Positions 45,536 through 58,139 of a stretch of 64,000 nt of DNA are shown piece by piece; within the stretch, counting starts at the first letter, position 1, and every line of letters starts with the position of its first letter. The stretch comes from Nymphaea colorata. Taxonomy: Eukaryota > Streptophyta > Magnoliopsida > Nymphaeales > Nymphaeaceae. The position numbers and the translations under genes were made by a program. The notes under the pieces were generated by a model, which searched no databases, had not been told where the DNA came from, and was given only the letters and a program-made list of their open reading frames with translations. Where the stretch lies: positions 2,087,528-2,151,527 of the forward strand of contig NC_045140.1 of assembly GCF_008831285.2 (NCBI RefSeq). The letters run 5' to 3'.

Positions 45536-47483
45536 GGATGAGAGGTGTGCGGTTATAAAACAAGTTATATCTACAATCACAAAATCATATTGAAAGCAAC
45601 TCAAACAGATGTGCGGTTATTCCCAAAATGACCTGTCCTACCAATAGCTCTACGTGCGAAAATCTCCTGCCAATCCGTTCTAACAGTACCTTCTAAGCAC
45701 AGTTCAATTGCAGAATTAATATAAATAAAACCTTACATGGTTGGACAATTTTAACATTCGCCAATGATCAACCAAAACTAGAAACATAAAGATTGAGACA
45801 ACAACATCAACTAGAACAGCTAAATTAACAAGTACTCAAGTGAAGAACAATATATATAAATAACGAAATCTGCATATCTAACACAAAGTTACAGCAAACT
45901 GTCTCCTCAATGCAAATATCAATAACAAAGTTATCTGTTTCTTCACAGCAGTTCAATTATGGTTGCATAATTGTTATCTTCATCAGAAGTGGACAGCTCA
46001 TCTTCATTTGAACTTTGAATCATCCATATATGCATAGTCAACAAATCGATAGTTATATGCATAGTCATGCATTGAAAAATAAAACCAAAATTCAACCATA
46101 TATCAAGATAATATCAAACCAACCACAAATCCAACAAGAAGGCGCTTACGCCTCAAAAACATTAGGGTTTTCATAAAAAATAACGAGATAAAAACAGAGG
46201 TTTTTGCTAACTTCTCTTCAATCATGCTATTAGGAATCATTATCATCCCATTGATTTTTGACATTATTATATTGTTGTTTTGTAAAATATATAGAATCAA
46301 CTCACCAAACTGGAATGGAGTTTGCCGGTCTGGAGGCTTCCTTGTTTCAATCCAATTACTAAAAAAAGTTTTATTTGCAGAACACCCTAATATTATAATA
46401 TTTATGCACAGCCAACAATATTTAAAATATGAGAAAACTGTAAAGTTTTATTTGCAGTTATCGTGAATTTGTCAACCAATTCCAAGTTTAGTTCTGTCCT
46501 AAAGAGAAAAACACCCTAAACTACCTAAAAATTAATCAAACTCTGAATTAAAATAACACAGCAAGAAGACTTAGACTGGAAACCTAGATTTGTCTACATT
46601 GTAGTAGGCAACTAGAAAAAACAAATACTAGTCTGATTTGAACCACCCTAAACTCAACCTAGTTTGAATCAGTCAACAATTTAAAAGTAGTAATTTTCTG
46701 AACCCTGACCTACATGAGAATGACTAACAAGAACTTACACAAATTAAAACTAATATCTGATGACAAGAACTTAAGAAATTAAACGAATCAAGTTTGCCAA
46801 GGCAAATTACATTCAATATCTTCACCAAACACCAGATGAAAATCAGAACATTCCAGTGAAAACCTGAGCTGGGTACACTCCTAACAGCATCATTTTTGTT
46901 CTAAACACACTGAGAAATATTAGCCACAACGGCATGTAACTGCAACAAATGCAGAAAGAGAGGCAGAGAAAGGTGAGGATCTCCCTTCCTCCACACACAC
47001 ACACACACAGAGAAAGAAAGATGGCTTCTGGCATGGCTCTCAATAAAGAGAGAGAGAAAGAAATACCTACAATTGCCGCCACCAGGTGGCAACTATCAGG
47101 AGAGAGAGAAGGGAATTGACAGTGAAAAAGGATACCTCGACTCCATGAGGTGAAAACTGAAAAGAAGACAACATCAATAACCCCTTTAACATTCTAAAAG
47201 AAGTTCCTAAGCCATAAGCTTCAAGCAAGAGGGCACACTCCTCGCTGAGGCATGTGCTTCACCGTGATCAGATGTTGCCTCAAGACAGACTTTGCTTCAC
47301 CCTTGTGCATTTGAGACATTTTAATTTTGTTCCAAGGTGTGCTTCAAGGTGTGAAGCATAAAGCCTTTAAGTCTTTAACAACACTGACTTGACATGTCAG
47401 CTCAGTATGCATACGCGCATGGACATGGGCACAAGTGCGGGCACCAGTGCTGATAATGTTTTGAAAACTAGGGTGCAGGGATA

Positions 47484-47484
<1 letters not shown>

Positions 47485-47558
<74 letters not shown>
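47485..47558. repeat. (AT)n microsatellite
   Basis: About 36 AT units. An open frame that runs through it reads as a Tyr-Ile repeat and is an artefact. Confidence 0.96.
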
Positions 47559-47563
<5 letters not shown>

Positions 47564-49299
47564 AACCAATAATAAGACTTTAAGCAAATAAAGACACATA
47601 TTCATTGTTTATATTTTGCTACAAAAGATACAAAAAATATACTAAAAGATGCAAAAATTGAGTCAGCCATATTTAAGCTGTGCCCGTACCTGCACCTGTG
47701 TCCAGCCGTGTCAACACAAGTGCAGTGTTCTTTTTGGAGTGTCTATGTGACAAGAGAATAATACTGATTGTAACTGCTAAGTGCTAACCATGTCAAAATA
47801 GTCAATTGCCTGAGACTTTGCTTGTTTGGTATCATCTGTTGAAAAGAGCGCCCAAACGAGAGCCCAACCAATTTAGAAAAACAGCAAAACTGGCCAATAA
47901 AGGTAGAAATGGTCGCTAATTAGCTTGACCTACTCTCAGATGAGTCAGATTGCTCTTCTAAGGTGTTATATGTGGACTTGAAACAAGTCATGCAACTCAA
48001 AGATAGATGAACTGAAATTTCCCTTGGGAAGATGAGAATACTATAAAAAGGAATAATGAAAAAATGTAAGGAAACAAAAATACCATTGTTTGCTAGAAGC
48101 CTAGAACGAAGGTATGTAAACAAAAGTGATCTGTAAAATAGAATGAGATCAAAGAAGATGTCCATACCCAATATGTACTATGGTTACATTATGTTTGTTC
48201 AAACATTGATACATAGAAAATATAGCACAGTGTACATTTGAAAAAGTGATTTCCTTAATAAGAGCCACAGAAACAATTACTTATCAAATTGCATTCCATC
48301 ACAAATTTATAATGAAAAACTCATAGCATCAATGACGAGCATAATGCACTGATCTGATTTAATTAGATAATGCACAACTATGGAAAATGTTCTGAACGTT
48401 ACAGACATCCACTCTATAGTGAGAAAGAACTGCAACAAAAGAATCTAGACTGTCTAACAAAAAAACTGTACAGGTTCATAATGGCTCATGATATTGGAGA
48501 ATTGTAGAGCAAGACCAAACACAAGGAGGAAAAATAATTTCTACGAAATAGGCTCATGGCAAGTTACGAGAACCCAAAACAAGGAAGATACAAGCTAAAA
48601 ACATAAAGATATAGTACTGTAGAAGCAAAACCTACGGTTCTCCGTGTTTCCTGTTAATCTCACCGCTTGCGGAAACCAAATTGCATGTCTGGGTATTGGC
48701 ATGCCCTTCCATTTCATATATCTGAACTTGCCCTGATTATCTTACCACACATCAGTTCTAAATTCTAGTAGACAGTGTAACCTACAACAGATTGTTAATA
48801 TCAAGATGAAACCAAAAAAGAAACCTCAGATGAATCACCCCAAAAGGAAAACAAATAAGAAGCCCACAGACAAAAGAAAAAGTCATGCAAATCAAGCTCA
48901 TGCCCAGCAAGCAATCGTCCTTTTTCAGCATGAGTTGGAGCGGAGAAGAAAAAACGTGTGATGTTAAACTCGCTGGGGAAACTTAAAGGAACCGATCATC
49001 TATTTTGATTATTTTATAAAATTTTGAAGTAAGGGGAACAACTTGAGCAATTAAGTTCTCTCTCGGAAAAATTGGTATAAACAGAGCTCTTTCACAAGAA
49101 AGAGGCAAACCCCAAAGTGTTTCTCTTCCTGTTCCGCGCATATGAATTGCTTCACAGATCGAGTGGTTTACAACCTCACCAACCGCCATGACAAACACTT
49201 AAGACTGTCATCGCGATCCCATTATTCTTAGTGCTGTTATCTCAAAAATTGTTTATCTAACGTGATTTTGCCGAGTAAGATACGGAGGAGACCAGGCGT

Positions 49300-49806
49300 C
49301 TAAGCATCCACCTTTTTGTCCCCTTCCATCTTCTGCGACGAATTGGGATCCTCCGAAGCCGCCGCCGCTTCTTCCTGCTCCAATTCGCGAGCCGCCTGAT
49401 CCTCCATGGCCTTCTCGGCGCTAAGAAGGGGCTCGTAGTAGTCAGAGTGGCGAAGCATGCACTCCCTCAGCACCCGAGTCACCTCGGCACATTTTTCAAC
49501 CACGTCCTCCTTGCTCTTCTCGGCTTCCTCGATGCACTTCTCCCACGAGATGAAGCTTTCCTTGCAGCCACCTCCTTTCATAAACAAACAGAACCCGCAC
49601 TCCATCTGCTCCTCCTCCTCCTCCTCCTCATCCCTGTGGCCTTCCTCTTCTCCTCCGCCTTCTTGTCTGCGTTCTCTTTCATTATCCTCCTCTCTCGCTC
49701 CCGCTGCATCATTCTGATTTTCGTCTGGAGATCTTTGGGTCTCCGGGACTTCGTTGGTGGGTGGCTTCGAATCCGACGGCACGGGTGCCATAGACATTGC
49801 CACCAA
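49300..49806 (-). CDS. GCK-domain protein, single exon
   Basis: 168 residues. The first about 67 residues are disordered and very acidic (a Glu run near 59-66). Residues about 68-131 match the plant GCK domain: MECGFCLFMKGGGCKESFIS, W-EKC-IEEAEKSKEDVVEK-C and LRECMLRHSDYYEPLL, with cysteines at 70, 73, 81, 91, 106 and 116. The tail is Glu/Ala-rich and ends in KKVDA. The domain's biochemical role is not established; its paired cysteines recall twin-CxnC proteins of the mitochondrial intermembrane space, but that is only a resemblance. The Met at 49806 is taken as the start; Met codons at residues 4 and 6 are alternatives. An AAACCCTAG telo-box lies about 50 bp upstream. Confidence 0.9.
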   Translation of the reverse strand: MVAMSMAPVPSDSKPPTNEVPETQRSPDENQNDAAGAREEDNERERRQEGGGEEEGHRDEEEEEEEQMECGFCLFMKGGGCKESFISWEKCIEEAEKSKEDVVEKCAEVTRVLRECMLRHSDYYEPLLSAEKAMEDQAARELEQEEAAAASEDPNSSQKMEGDKKVDA

Positions 49807-49856
49807 GGAGAAGAAGAAGCAGAGAGCGAGAGAGGGCGGGTTTAAGGGGGAGGTGG

Positions 49857-49865
49857 CTAGGGTTT
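49857..49865 (-). promoter_or_regulatory. telo-box upstream of the GCK gene
   Basis: The plus strand reads ctagggttt, so the sense strand of the GCK gene has AAACCCTAG about 50 bp before its ATG. Telo-boxes are common in promoters of plant ribosomal, translation and housekeeping genes. Confidence 0.6.
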
Positions 49866-49869
49866 CTCT

Positions 49870-51000
49870 CCGAGTGCAATGAAAATTTGGCTGCCTGGGA
49901 CCTTCTGGTTAAACCACTATGAACTTCACTTCTGTTCTCAAGAGCTACGCTCTTTTTTCTTTGATCCGACCGACCGAGTCGCCGTTGACTTGTTGAGTCG
50001 GTTGTGTGACGATCTGAGTTTCAATTCCTACAAAACTTCACCCGATCGAGTCCCCGAATCAACTCATTGATCCATCTCTTTGATCACAATTGTCCTCAAT
50101 GCAAATACTCCACATAGTTTACTCCTTCAACAAATAATCAGGTTACTACTCATAAATCTCCACATACTCCAACTTGTTGCTCGATAATATTTTGTTAAAT
50201 ATTTTTACATGGTTAAAGAAAGGATGAAAAACCCTTTTATAATAGTTCTCCATGAACACTTTTTTTTTGAATCCCATTCAATTAAATATATTTTAAAAAT
50301 GGTATTGTGTTTTATATTTTTCTTGGAGATTTAAGGTTGGAAACATTATCTCCATTTGTGCTGGTCATTGCCAGTTTTTTTTTTCTCTGACGTGAATATA
50401 TTTTTGAAGTGGTATTGTGCTTTATATTTGTTAAACCATGTACTTGAAAATTTAAGATTGGACATATTATCTTCACATGCGGTGGTCAGGATTTTTATCC
50501 TTACCTTCTCTTTGTGGAAAGGTTACTTGGCAATGGTATAGAGAAATTGTTTGACTTCTCCATTGTTAGTTGTTAATCTATGACAAGATAACACAGGCTA
50601 TATATATATATATATATATAATGTATGACAAGATAACACGGGTTCCTTGTTAGCTTCGTTGTTAGGTTATGGCTCAACATATAATCTGCTTAATCATTTT
50701 TGCGGACAAACACAAAACACAACTCTCAACTTAAATATTTTTGCCATTTGTTTTGTCTAACGTCTTCTTCTTTGTTAAGAGTTACATCATTGAAGTTAAA
50801 CATCATCATGAGAGGGTTACAAGAGATGGTAAAAATCAGGACTTCTTACTTTGCCATCGGTAGAATGCTGATGACAACCAGCCTGCAACAATGGTACTCT
50901 TCTCTCTCTCTCTCTTTCTCTAAATCAAAGAAAACAAGGTTTCTGAAAACCCTCTCTCCCTCAAACAAGGGAGGGTCTCAAAAACCCAATGATCTCTGCT
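49870..51000. other. intergenic DNA, no gene seen
   Basis: The left side is the GCK promoter region. The frame at 50700-51077 is not a recognised family and its second half runs into the ctcgagcga repeat. A short AT tract lies at 50601-50620. Confidence 0.45.
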
Positions 51001-51240
51001 TGAGCAAGGGTTTCACTCGAGTGAGGGTTACGCTTGAGCGCAGACCTCGCTCGAGCGAAACGAGCAAGGGTTTCTGAAACCCACAAACCCTTGCTCGAGC
51101 GAATGTTTGTTTTCTCTCTGACCTCGTTCGAGTAAGCTTTGTTTTCCCTCAAACCCTCGCTTGGGCAAAGCTTTGTTCTCTCTCAGACCCTCACTCGAGC
51201 GAGGGTCTGTTCTTTCTCAAACATCGCTCGAGCAAGTGTT
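51000..51240. repeat. irregular repeat of gctcgagcga / aaacccttgctcg words
   Basis: gctcgagcga or variants recur about every 25-50 bp (cactcgagtgagggtt, cgctcgagcgaaacg, ttgctcgagcgaatg, cactcgagcgagggtctg, cgctcgagcaagtg), separated by tttctctctgacctcg-like text. Each core is palindromic. Confidence 0.75.
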
Positions 51241-51419
51241 TTGGAACTAAAACCCATTCTAGGTTTTGAGGCTTTCAGCTTGATCTCAAGATCATTCTTT
51301 TCTTTCTTTTAGATTTTTGTAACACATGATTGTTTATTCTCCTTTGCAAGCTACCTTTTGCTACTGTTGTCTTATTCCATATTCCATACATCAAGCAATG
51401 TCGCCTTCCATAGCAGAAG

Positions 51420-51625
51420 CATCTAAAACAAGCAATTAATCGAGCTAAACGAGTCGGTCGAGTCAATCTCGAGCTCGAACACAATTGATCGAGTCAAGCT
51501 TGAGCTACCATTGTAAAGCTCGACTCGAGTTTGAACCCACATTGAGCTGACCAAAGCAAGTTTCAAGCCAATGTGAGGCTCGCCGAAGTCGGGCTCAACT
51601 CGACTCGTGTTCAGCCCTACTCACT
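51420..51625. repeat. gagctcgag-rich dispersed repeat
   Basis: atcgagctaaacgagtcggt, caatctcgagctcgaacac, aagctcgactcgagtttga and ggctcaactcgactcgtgtt resemble the flanks of the 30.5-kb array. A shorter piece lies at 51780-51890. Confidence 0.6.
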
Positions 51626-51890
51626 CACCAATAGGAGGTTATGAGTAGGAGGCTAGCCCAAGTTAGCTTGAATTGCCTTGATAACTTACAATCTAATATT
51701 TTTTTATCTAAATATATACATAATTATATATATCTTTGTTATAATTAAAAAATACTTTATTCTAATCAATTCAGTTTAACCCTCCCGGGCTTAAGTATTG
51801 AGCAGTCAATCGGTTAGAGCTGGCCAGCAGAGCATGCTCGGTTCAAACCCAAGCTCGAACCTGAGCCTGACTTCTTATCGAGCTGGCCAG

Positions 51891-52214
51891 CCGATGCCTT
51901 ATTTGTGACATGGTTGGCACATGTGTCAGGAATGCCTCCAAATACCCAAAAATGTCCCTTCCCAGCCGGTGTTAAACAACGTGAAAATAGAGGAGGGAGA
52001 GAGAGAAAGAGGCAGGCACCTCAAAGCCGGGAGGAAAGAGCGTGGGTGTTCCCCGTCAGGCCGTCACCGAGTACCGACCATTTGCTTCTTCTTCTTGTCC
52101 GCCTTTTCAACGTGGGATTTTTTTCGTTTCCCATTTCGCTGTGGTCCTCAATCTGGTCGCCTGACTTTTATATTTCCTGATCGTCTTCCTACCCATACCC
52201 CTCACAACGCTCAG
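51891..52214 (+). promoter_or_regulatory. presumed promoter / 5' UTR of the TGD3-like gene
   Basis: A GC-richer stretch before the ATG at 52215. The long frame that starts at 51921 runs in frame into the gene, but its N-terminal part has no family resemblance, so the downstream Met-Met-Ala-Arg was preferred as a transit-peptide start. Confidence 0.4.
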
Positions 52215-55200
52215 ATGATGGCGAGGAGTGCGTCTCCCACGATGCCCCTCCTTGCTGCTTCTCGTCCTTCCTGCACCCGATTATTCTCATGGTGCCCAGA
52301 GACCGATAGGAACTGGGGGAGTAGGAGGAGGACGTGGGGAACGCTGAATTACAGTGTTGGTGGGAGGCAGATTGTCTGCGCCTGCTCCGCTCCACCGAAA
52401 GGTTGGGGGGAAAGGCCTCCCCTTCTTAAGATCAATGTGAGTTGGTCCGCCTTCTTTTTCCCTTTCAATTGGACCTTCTTTTCCATTTTGTGTTATTGGT
52501 TGCCTTCCAGTCTGTAGTTGTTTCGTAGTTTCTTGGATCCATTGGATTCCTTTCTTTAGTTTTAGTCTTGTTAGAGTGCGTGCATGGGCAATGAAGAAGA
52601 TGGGTATTATTTCTTGTTCCTTGTTGGTGACTTTTGGTCCATCTTTGTGGGCATTTATTAAACTTGCCATGGAGGGATGAAGGTGGATGTTCGGTTGAAA
52701 TTTTGGCATCAATTGTTTCTGAATTCTGAAAGGTGATACGTGTCATGTCTACTTTTTTCCTTTTTTTCGAGCCGTCATTGCAGGATTCGTCGCGTGTAGA
52801 GGAGTATGCGTCTGTCAGTGGAGAGCCTGACGATGGCTCTGACGTTCTGATCGAATGTAGAGACGTTCACAAGGCTTTCGGCGATAAACAAATCCTCAGA
52901 GGAGTGAGCTTCAAGGTCATTTATTCTCCTTTAAATTGTCAATTTTGGTGCTGTTCGTTGAATTCTTGAACAATTCTGCACATGATTTTGTCCTTGGCAT
53001 TTACTGAAGGGTGAATTTCATGGTAGCGTGGCACTATTGGCATAATCGCAGAAGTCTTTTTATGTGTACCTGGGCTGTTTTGATATTTAGTTTTTCTAGT
53101 CCAGAGATCCTTTAGTATAGATTTAAAAACCTGAAGGAAGAACTTTTGCTCGTACCTTCATCCTTAATGATGGCCTGTACTAAAACTCAAGCACTGGAAG
53201 ATCCATAAAGATCAATATTTTGCTACGGACAAGAAAGGATTTGACAGAGCAAATGATCTTATATAGTGAGAATTGGAATAGAAGTTTATCTTTGTTCATT
53301 GATTGAGAAAAGCAAAATGGTTCATCATTTTATTTGAAAAGCCTAATAATGCTTTCTAGCAATTCAAGGACATGTCCATGAGCTTGATCATATCAGAAAC
53401 AATTCTTAGTTTGTTCTTTATTGCATTACAAGAGGAGCCTTTTGGAAAGAAACACCAATTTATATTGAGGATTTTGGTATAATAGCTTTCCCAGGGAAGA
53501 CTGACCTGATGTGGAACATTTACTGAATTGATGAAGGAAGGTTGACTGTTGACAGTTCAAAGACACAATTTTGAAGTCCAATTTTTTCCAAACTCCAAAC
53601 CTTCCTCGGCCCTGTACACAATTTTCAAAAGGTATACAAATACACTTCCTGGATGGTCTAGAATCAGACAGGTAGAAAATGAATTATTAGTTATGCAGGG
53701 GAGCCTTCTTTTGTCAGGTTAAGGCGCCAATTGTTGGATCCTAGTTGCAGTGCTTGGCTTTACATTCAAACTGCTATCACCGTGTAATTATGATATCTCA
53801 TTATTTTCAGATTTTTGGTTCAGCCTTAAACTTATCAAATAATTTATTTTCTTCTGTTTAACTCCCGAACACCCAGGCTTCTGATTACTAGTTTTTGCTT
53901 GTATGATGTGACCTCATTGCAGTCAGATACTGTGACCAAATTGCACCTAGTATGAGTGTATGGTCTATAAGAACAATCTCTAGTTAGATTCATATGGTTG
54001 CTCTTTCCCTTTGCTCTTTTTTTTTTTTATATATATACTTTTTTAAGCACCACTAGCAAGGTCCCCCCCCCCCTCTCCTTTAGATGCCCTCGAATTGTTA
54101 ACTTATAGGCTGGTGAGTATCTATAAAGCAATATGTCCAATGGAGTTCATTCCTGCAAACAGTTGGTATGTTTTGACCTAAATAGAGACTTATTTGCACA
54201 TACAGATCAAGTATGGAGAAGCTGTAGGCATAATTGGACCATCTGGCACTGGAAAGTCAACAGTACTTAAAATTATGGCAGGGCTTCTTGCTCCAGATAA
54301 GGTAAATGCTGTTACTCCACATGTTTTATTTATATATGATGAGAGTGCTGTGTCTATCATATGGTTGTACCTTCAATCTTTTCACAATGTGAATATTGTA
54401 AGATAAACTTGTCACTGAGACAAAAAGTTGCTCAAATTTTGGTTCATTTTTCTTGTGCAGGGAGAAGTTTTTATCTGTGGGAAGAGGAGGCATGGTTTGA
54501 TTAGTGATCAAGAGATATCAGGCTTGCGAATTGGATTGGTATGTTGGTTGAAACAATCATGGACTTTTATTGAACAGTAAATATCATACAATCATTGGTT
54601 TGGTATAATGTTTGTAACCTTGTATGAACATTTGTAACTAGAAGTTTATACCATGACATTCAATAAACATGAAGTTTTGGAATCTCAGAAAATATGTTGG
54701 AATATGGAGCTTCTGAAGAAGACATTTGCTTTAAATATAATGTTCAAAACTTCAAATGCAGTTTTTAATATGTGTTTCTGTTTCTGGTTGACAGGTCTTT
54801 CAGAGTGCAGCCCTTTTTGATTATCTTAATGTTCGTGAAAACGTTGGCTTTCTCTTGTAAGCCACATTTTCAATTTGTTTGATGCATTCCTTTTATCTTA
54901 AGCTTGAAATAAGTTCACTGGCTTATGTGGCTTCTGTTCCTTTGAACTACAAGATATGAAAATTCAAGCATGTCAGAAGAGCAAATAGCTCAGCTTGTAA
55001 CAGAAAACTTAGCAGCTGTTGGTTTGAAGGTATGACATAAAATAAATGCTACTTTATTATGATCAGCTTATTTCTTCATAGCTATAGTATTTTAAAGATC
55101 ATTTACTTTTTATTCTTATGCAAATTTTTGTACAAGTATTCATCTGGTTTTTGAGTTTACCATTTGAGATATGTTGCCTATGTTATAAAGTATGTTCCCA

Positions 55201-57735
55201 TCCACAGACTTCTGCAGAGATGAGAAAAATGGAGACTGTTCATGTAATATCTGTCATATAGACACTACAGGAAAGAATATGGGCAATATTCTTGTTTACT
55301 TTGTTAAAAGTAATGAAAGAGAATACACTGCTTATGCATGTCAAAATGGTTTATTTTCTTTGTCTCTATATTCTGATGATTTGTTTTATGAGCATATCAC
55401 TCATGATATCTCTATAGGTCCAAGTTTTATCATGCGTGTGATGAACCAATTTTTTCTTGGTGCAAATCTATTCCAATTCTAACTTCTTAAGTAGTTGGTA
55501 ATTATTATAGGATGTTGAGGAACGATTGCCTTCAGAGTTATCTGGTGGTATGAAGAAAAGGGTCGCATTAGCTCGCTCCATAATATTTGACAACACCAAA
55601 GATAAAATAGAGCCTGAGGTAATTTACAAATATGCTTCTTGTCATCTAACATTTTATCTCATATGTCGTTGAGTTGTCGCGTAATGTTCATTAATTTCCA
55701 TCATGTATTAGCTGCACCTTTAATTGTTTGAATACATGTTCATGCACAAGCTTACCCTTAAAAAGGAGCTTTAACTCTTGTCATTAGCTTGCTCAGATAG
55801 CTATTGTTTCATCGTGTGCGCTTCTGACTGGTTGTTCTGAAATGTCTCGACCAATCTTGCATCTTGCCTTGGATCCGGAAGGGTAGATTCAACCAAGAAA
55901 CCTCAACTCAGAGTTTCATGGTTCTAGAACAGAATTAGTACCTCAAAAAGGTGTTGGATACACCTTTTTGCCTGGATAGTTGGTGCTGATTTTGTATTTG
56001 GGGGCATATTTCAGTATTCAGAAGTGCATGCTTCTGAAACACCCTCTTTCTGCTTATATGTCTTTGTTCTAATTATTCTACGTTGACTGCATGTATTTTT
56101 TTTCTGCAAATGGAATTTCATATCCCATGGGTTATGTTACAGTGACAGGCCATCAATCTGATGCTATAATAGCATGCATTTGACCATATCTGATAGTTAG
56201 ATGCACTTGATTGTGTCAGATATCTTCAGACTTGGATATCGACCATTTCTCAGAAAGAAGGGGAGATTAGAAGCCACAGAAGAAAGACTTCATATTCACT
56301 TGGTCTAGAGTTCGCCAATCTTATTGCAGCTATGTTGCACATAATTTCAACAGCTAACTTTGTTGACATTTTAATTTTTCATGGCAATAACTTAATATAG
56401 GGAACAGCCTTCAGAGATTACTTTGATTCTGCCTGTTGATATGGGCGAACAGAGGGTTGGAATGGCCCTTTATAACAAATGACCAGTGGCAGTTACGTTA
56501 GATATGCTGCTGTCATGTAGCCCATACTACTATTCTTGAATTGCTAGGTTATGACACATATTGGTATGATCTAACAGGATTCAAGGACCTTTTAAATTTA
56601 ATTCATTATGTTCATGCTGTTTTTTTTTTGTCAAAATGATCTTTTTAGCTGCATATGAAGAGCATCCTTCTTACATTTTGATAATTAATTTTTTTCTCTC
56701 CATCCCTGCCTCTGTTGGTAGTCAATTCCAACTTGCAGAATTCTTGTTCCAAACTGACGACAAACCAAGTCTATTTCTATTTCGGCTTATTTCATCCTCT
56801 TAGGGTGCACAGTCATGTGAGCACTAGCTGGGGTCCTGTTGCAGAAAAGGCCAGCCGGGAATCACAGAACATCAGGATGATGTGATATCCCTTCTAACTG
56901 TGTAGTTTTTCTTTTTCTTTGTCGTTTGTGGAACAAATATCTTACAAATGCAGGTAAGCATGCTGATGAGATCAAAAAAGCTGCAGTCCCAAGACTCAAA
57001 CAACTGATTTGCACATTCTTTTCCAATATTCAATTAATGGCTGTGAAAATGGTCTAAGCAATTTATGGACATAGTGAAACATCGAAAGCATGTTTGCATG
57101 TAATAATGTATAGAAACTTTTAAATGTCTAAACTCATCAGCGTAAGCATTTTTGTGTTTGACCTTCAGGTTCTTTTGTATGATGAACCCACTGCTGGACT
57201 AGATCCAATTGCCTCAACTGTAGTTGAGGATCTTATACGCTCTGTTCATGTGCAAGGCAACGATGCTACTGGAAAGCCTGGCAAGATAACCTCTTATGTG
57301 GTCGTCACACACCAGCATAGCACCATAAGAAGAGCAGTTGACAGGTTCGAACCTTATCTTTCAAAGTGGTTACAGAAGAAATACTTTGTTGAAACGACAG
57401 AATTGGCTTTGGTTGATGACAACTTCGGTGGACTTATTCTACTATTTGTCGTCCTTCCTTTTTGTTTTGTGCTGCTTGTCATCAGCTTCATACACATTGT
57501 GTGTTCCCTCTGTGTAGGTTGTTGTTCCTACATGAAGGACGGCTTGTTTGGCAAGGCATGACACATGAATTTACAACATCAACAAACCCTATTGTTAGAC
57601 AGGTGAAATTTGCTTAGTGTAGTATATGTACTTCACGATCTAATTTTATCTATCTGCACAGAAACTTATGTGATGGCCTTATATTGTTGTTTGCAGTTTG
57701 CTTCAGGAAGTTTGGATGGGCCAATTAGATATTGA
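52215..57735 (+). CDS. TGD3: TGD3-like plastid lipid-transport ABC ATPase (ABCI13), 10 exons
   Basis: Exons: 52215-52436, 52784-52915, 54206-54301, 54461-54538, 54795-54856, 54954-55029, 55511-55618, 57169-57344, 57518-57602, 57697-57735. Total 1074 nt, 357 residues; all GT-AG and in phase. Residues 1 to about 60 are Ser/Arg-rich and Met-rich, fitting a chloroplast transit peptide. ATPase motifs: Walker [10 protein letters not shown] (129-137), Q-loop VFQSA (Q179), signature [14 protein letters not shown] (232-245), Walker [13 protein letters not shown] (260-271) and the H-loop His306 in VVVTHQH. The order and the insert between signature and Walker B ([11 protein letters not shown]) are typical of TGD3, the stromal ATPase that with TGD1 (permease) and TGD2 (substrate-binding) imports ER-derived lipid into plastids. 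Length is close to Arabidopsis TGD3 (about 345). No sign of damage. AATAAA at 58080 may be its poly(A) signal. Confidence 0.93.
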
Positions 57736-58079
57736 ATGATGCAGTGTAAAGTCAATTTCATGGTTGGCAAGGTTATTGGACGCCCTGAAATCAGTTTTCC
57801 CTCGTATGTTGGCGAACTTCAGTGGGTTCGGGAGATTTTTTATGGCAAAGTTGATTGTCAACACCAGAATGTGTAGGTAACAGATTCCAAAAAAAAGCTT
57901 GCTGCTTGTCTGCCACATTTCCAGGGGCAGCTTTTTCTGACTCAGAGATTACTGGCGGCCATACGACAGATGGAGCTGGTGAAAAATAGCTAAAGAAAGA
58001 CATTGCAAACATTCGGCTAACAATTGCTGTCTACAGTCAATCCAGTACATGAAGTGTTCTTCTGTGAATTTTTCTCAAT

Positions 58080-58085
58080 AATAAA
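58080..58085 (+). terminator. possible poly(A) signal of the TGD3-like gene
   Basis: AATAAA about 345 bp after the stop codon. Plant signals are loose, so this is suggestive only. Confidence 0.35.
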
Positions 58086-58139
58086 ATGCTGAAATTCATT
58101 GGCGGAGAAGTCATCATGTATCACTTGCACCAGCAAGAC

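Larger units (their letters stand above)
42723..49299. other. intergenic DNA, no gene firmly supported
   Basis: It has two SINE-like pieces (43.6, 44.2 kb), the dispersed repeat shared with 22.7 kb, a GA tract at 45.5 kb and a long AT tract at 47.49 kb. Minus-strand frames at 46300-46103 and 47082-46843 are not recognised. A minus-strand acidic peptide at about 46012-45932 (ending EDNNYATIIELL, stop) could be a gene or transposase tail, but no upstream exon was found. The stretch next to 49300 includes the GCK gene's 3' flank. Confidence 0.4.

Noticed and set aside
47389-47583. 64-codon frame with a Tyr-Ile repeat
   Set aside because: It is the translation of an (AT)n microsatellite.
51921-52214. 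In-frame N-terminal extension of the TGD3-like protein
   Set aside because: The extra residues have no resemblance to a transit peptide or to TGD3; the Met-Met-Ala-Arg at 52215 fits a plastid transit peptide of usual length.
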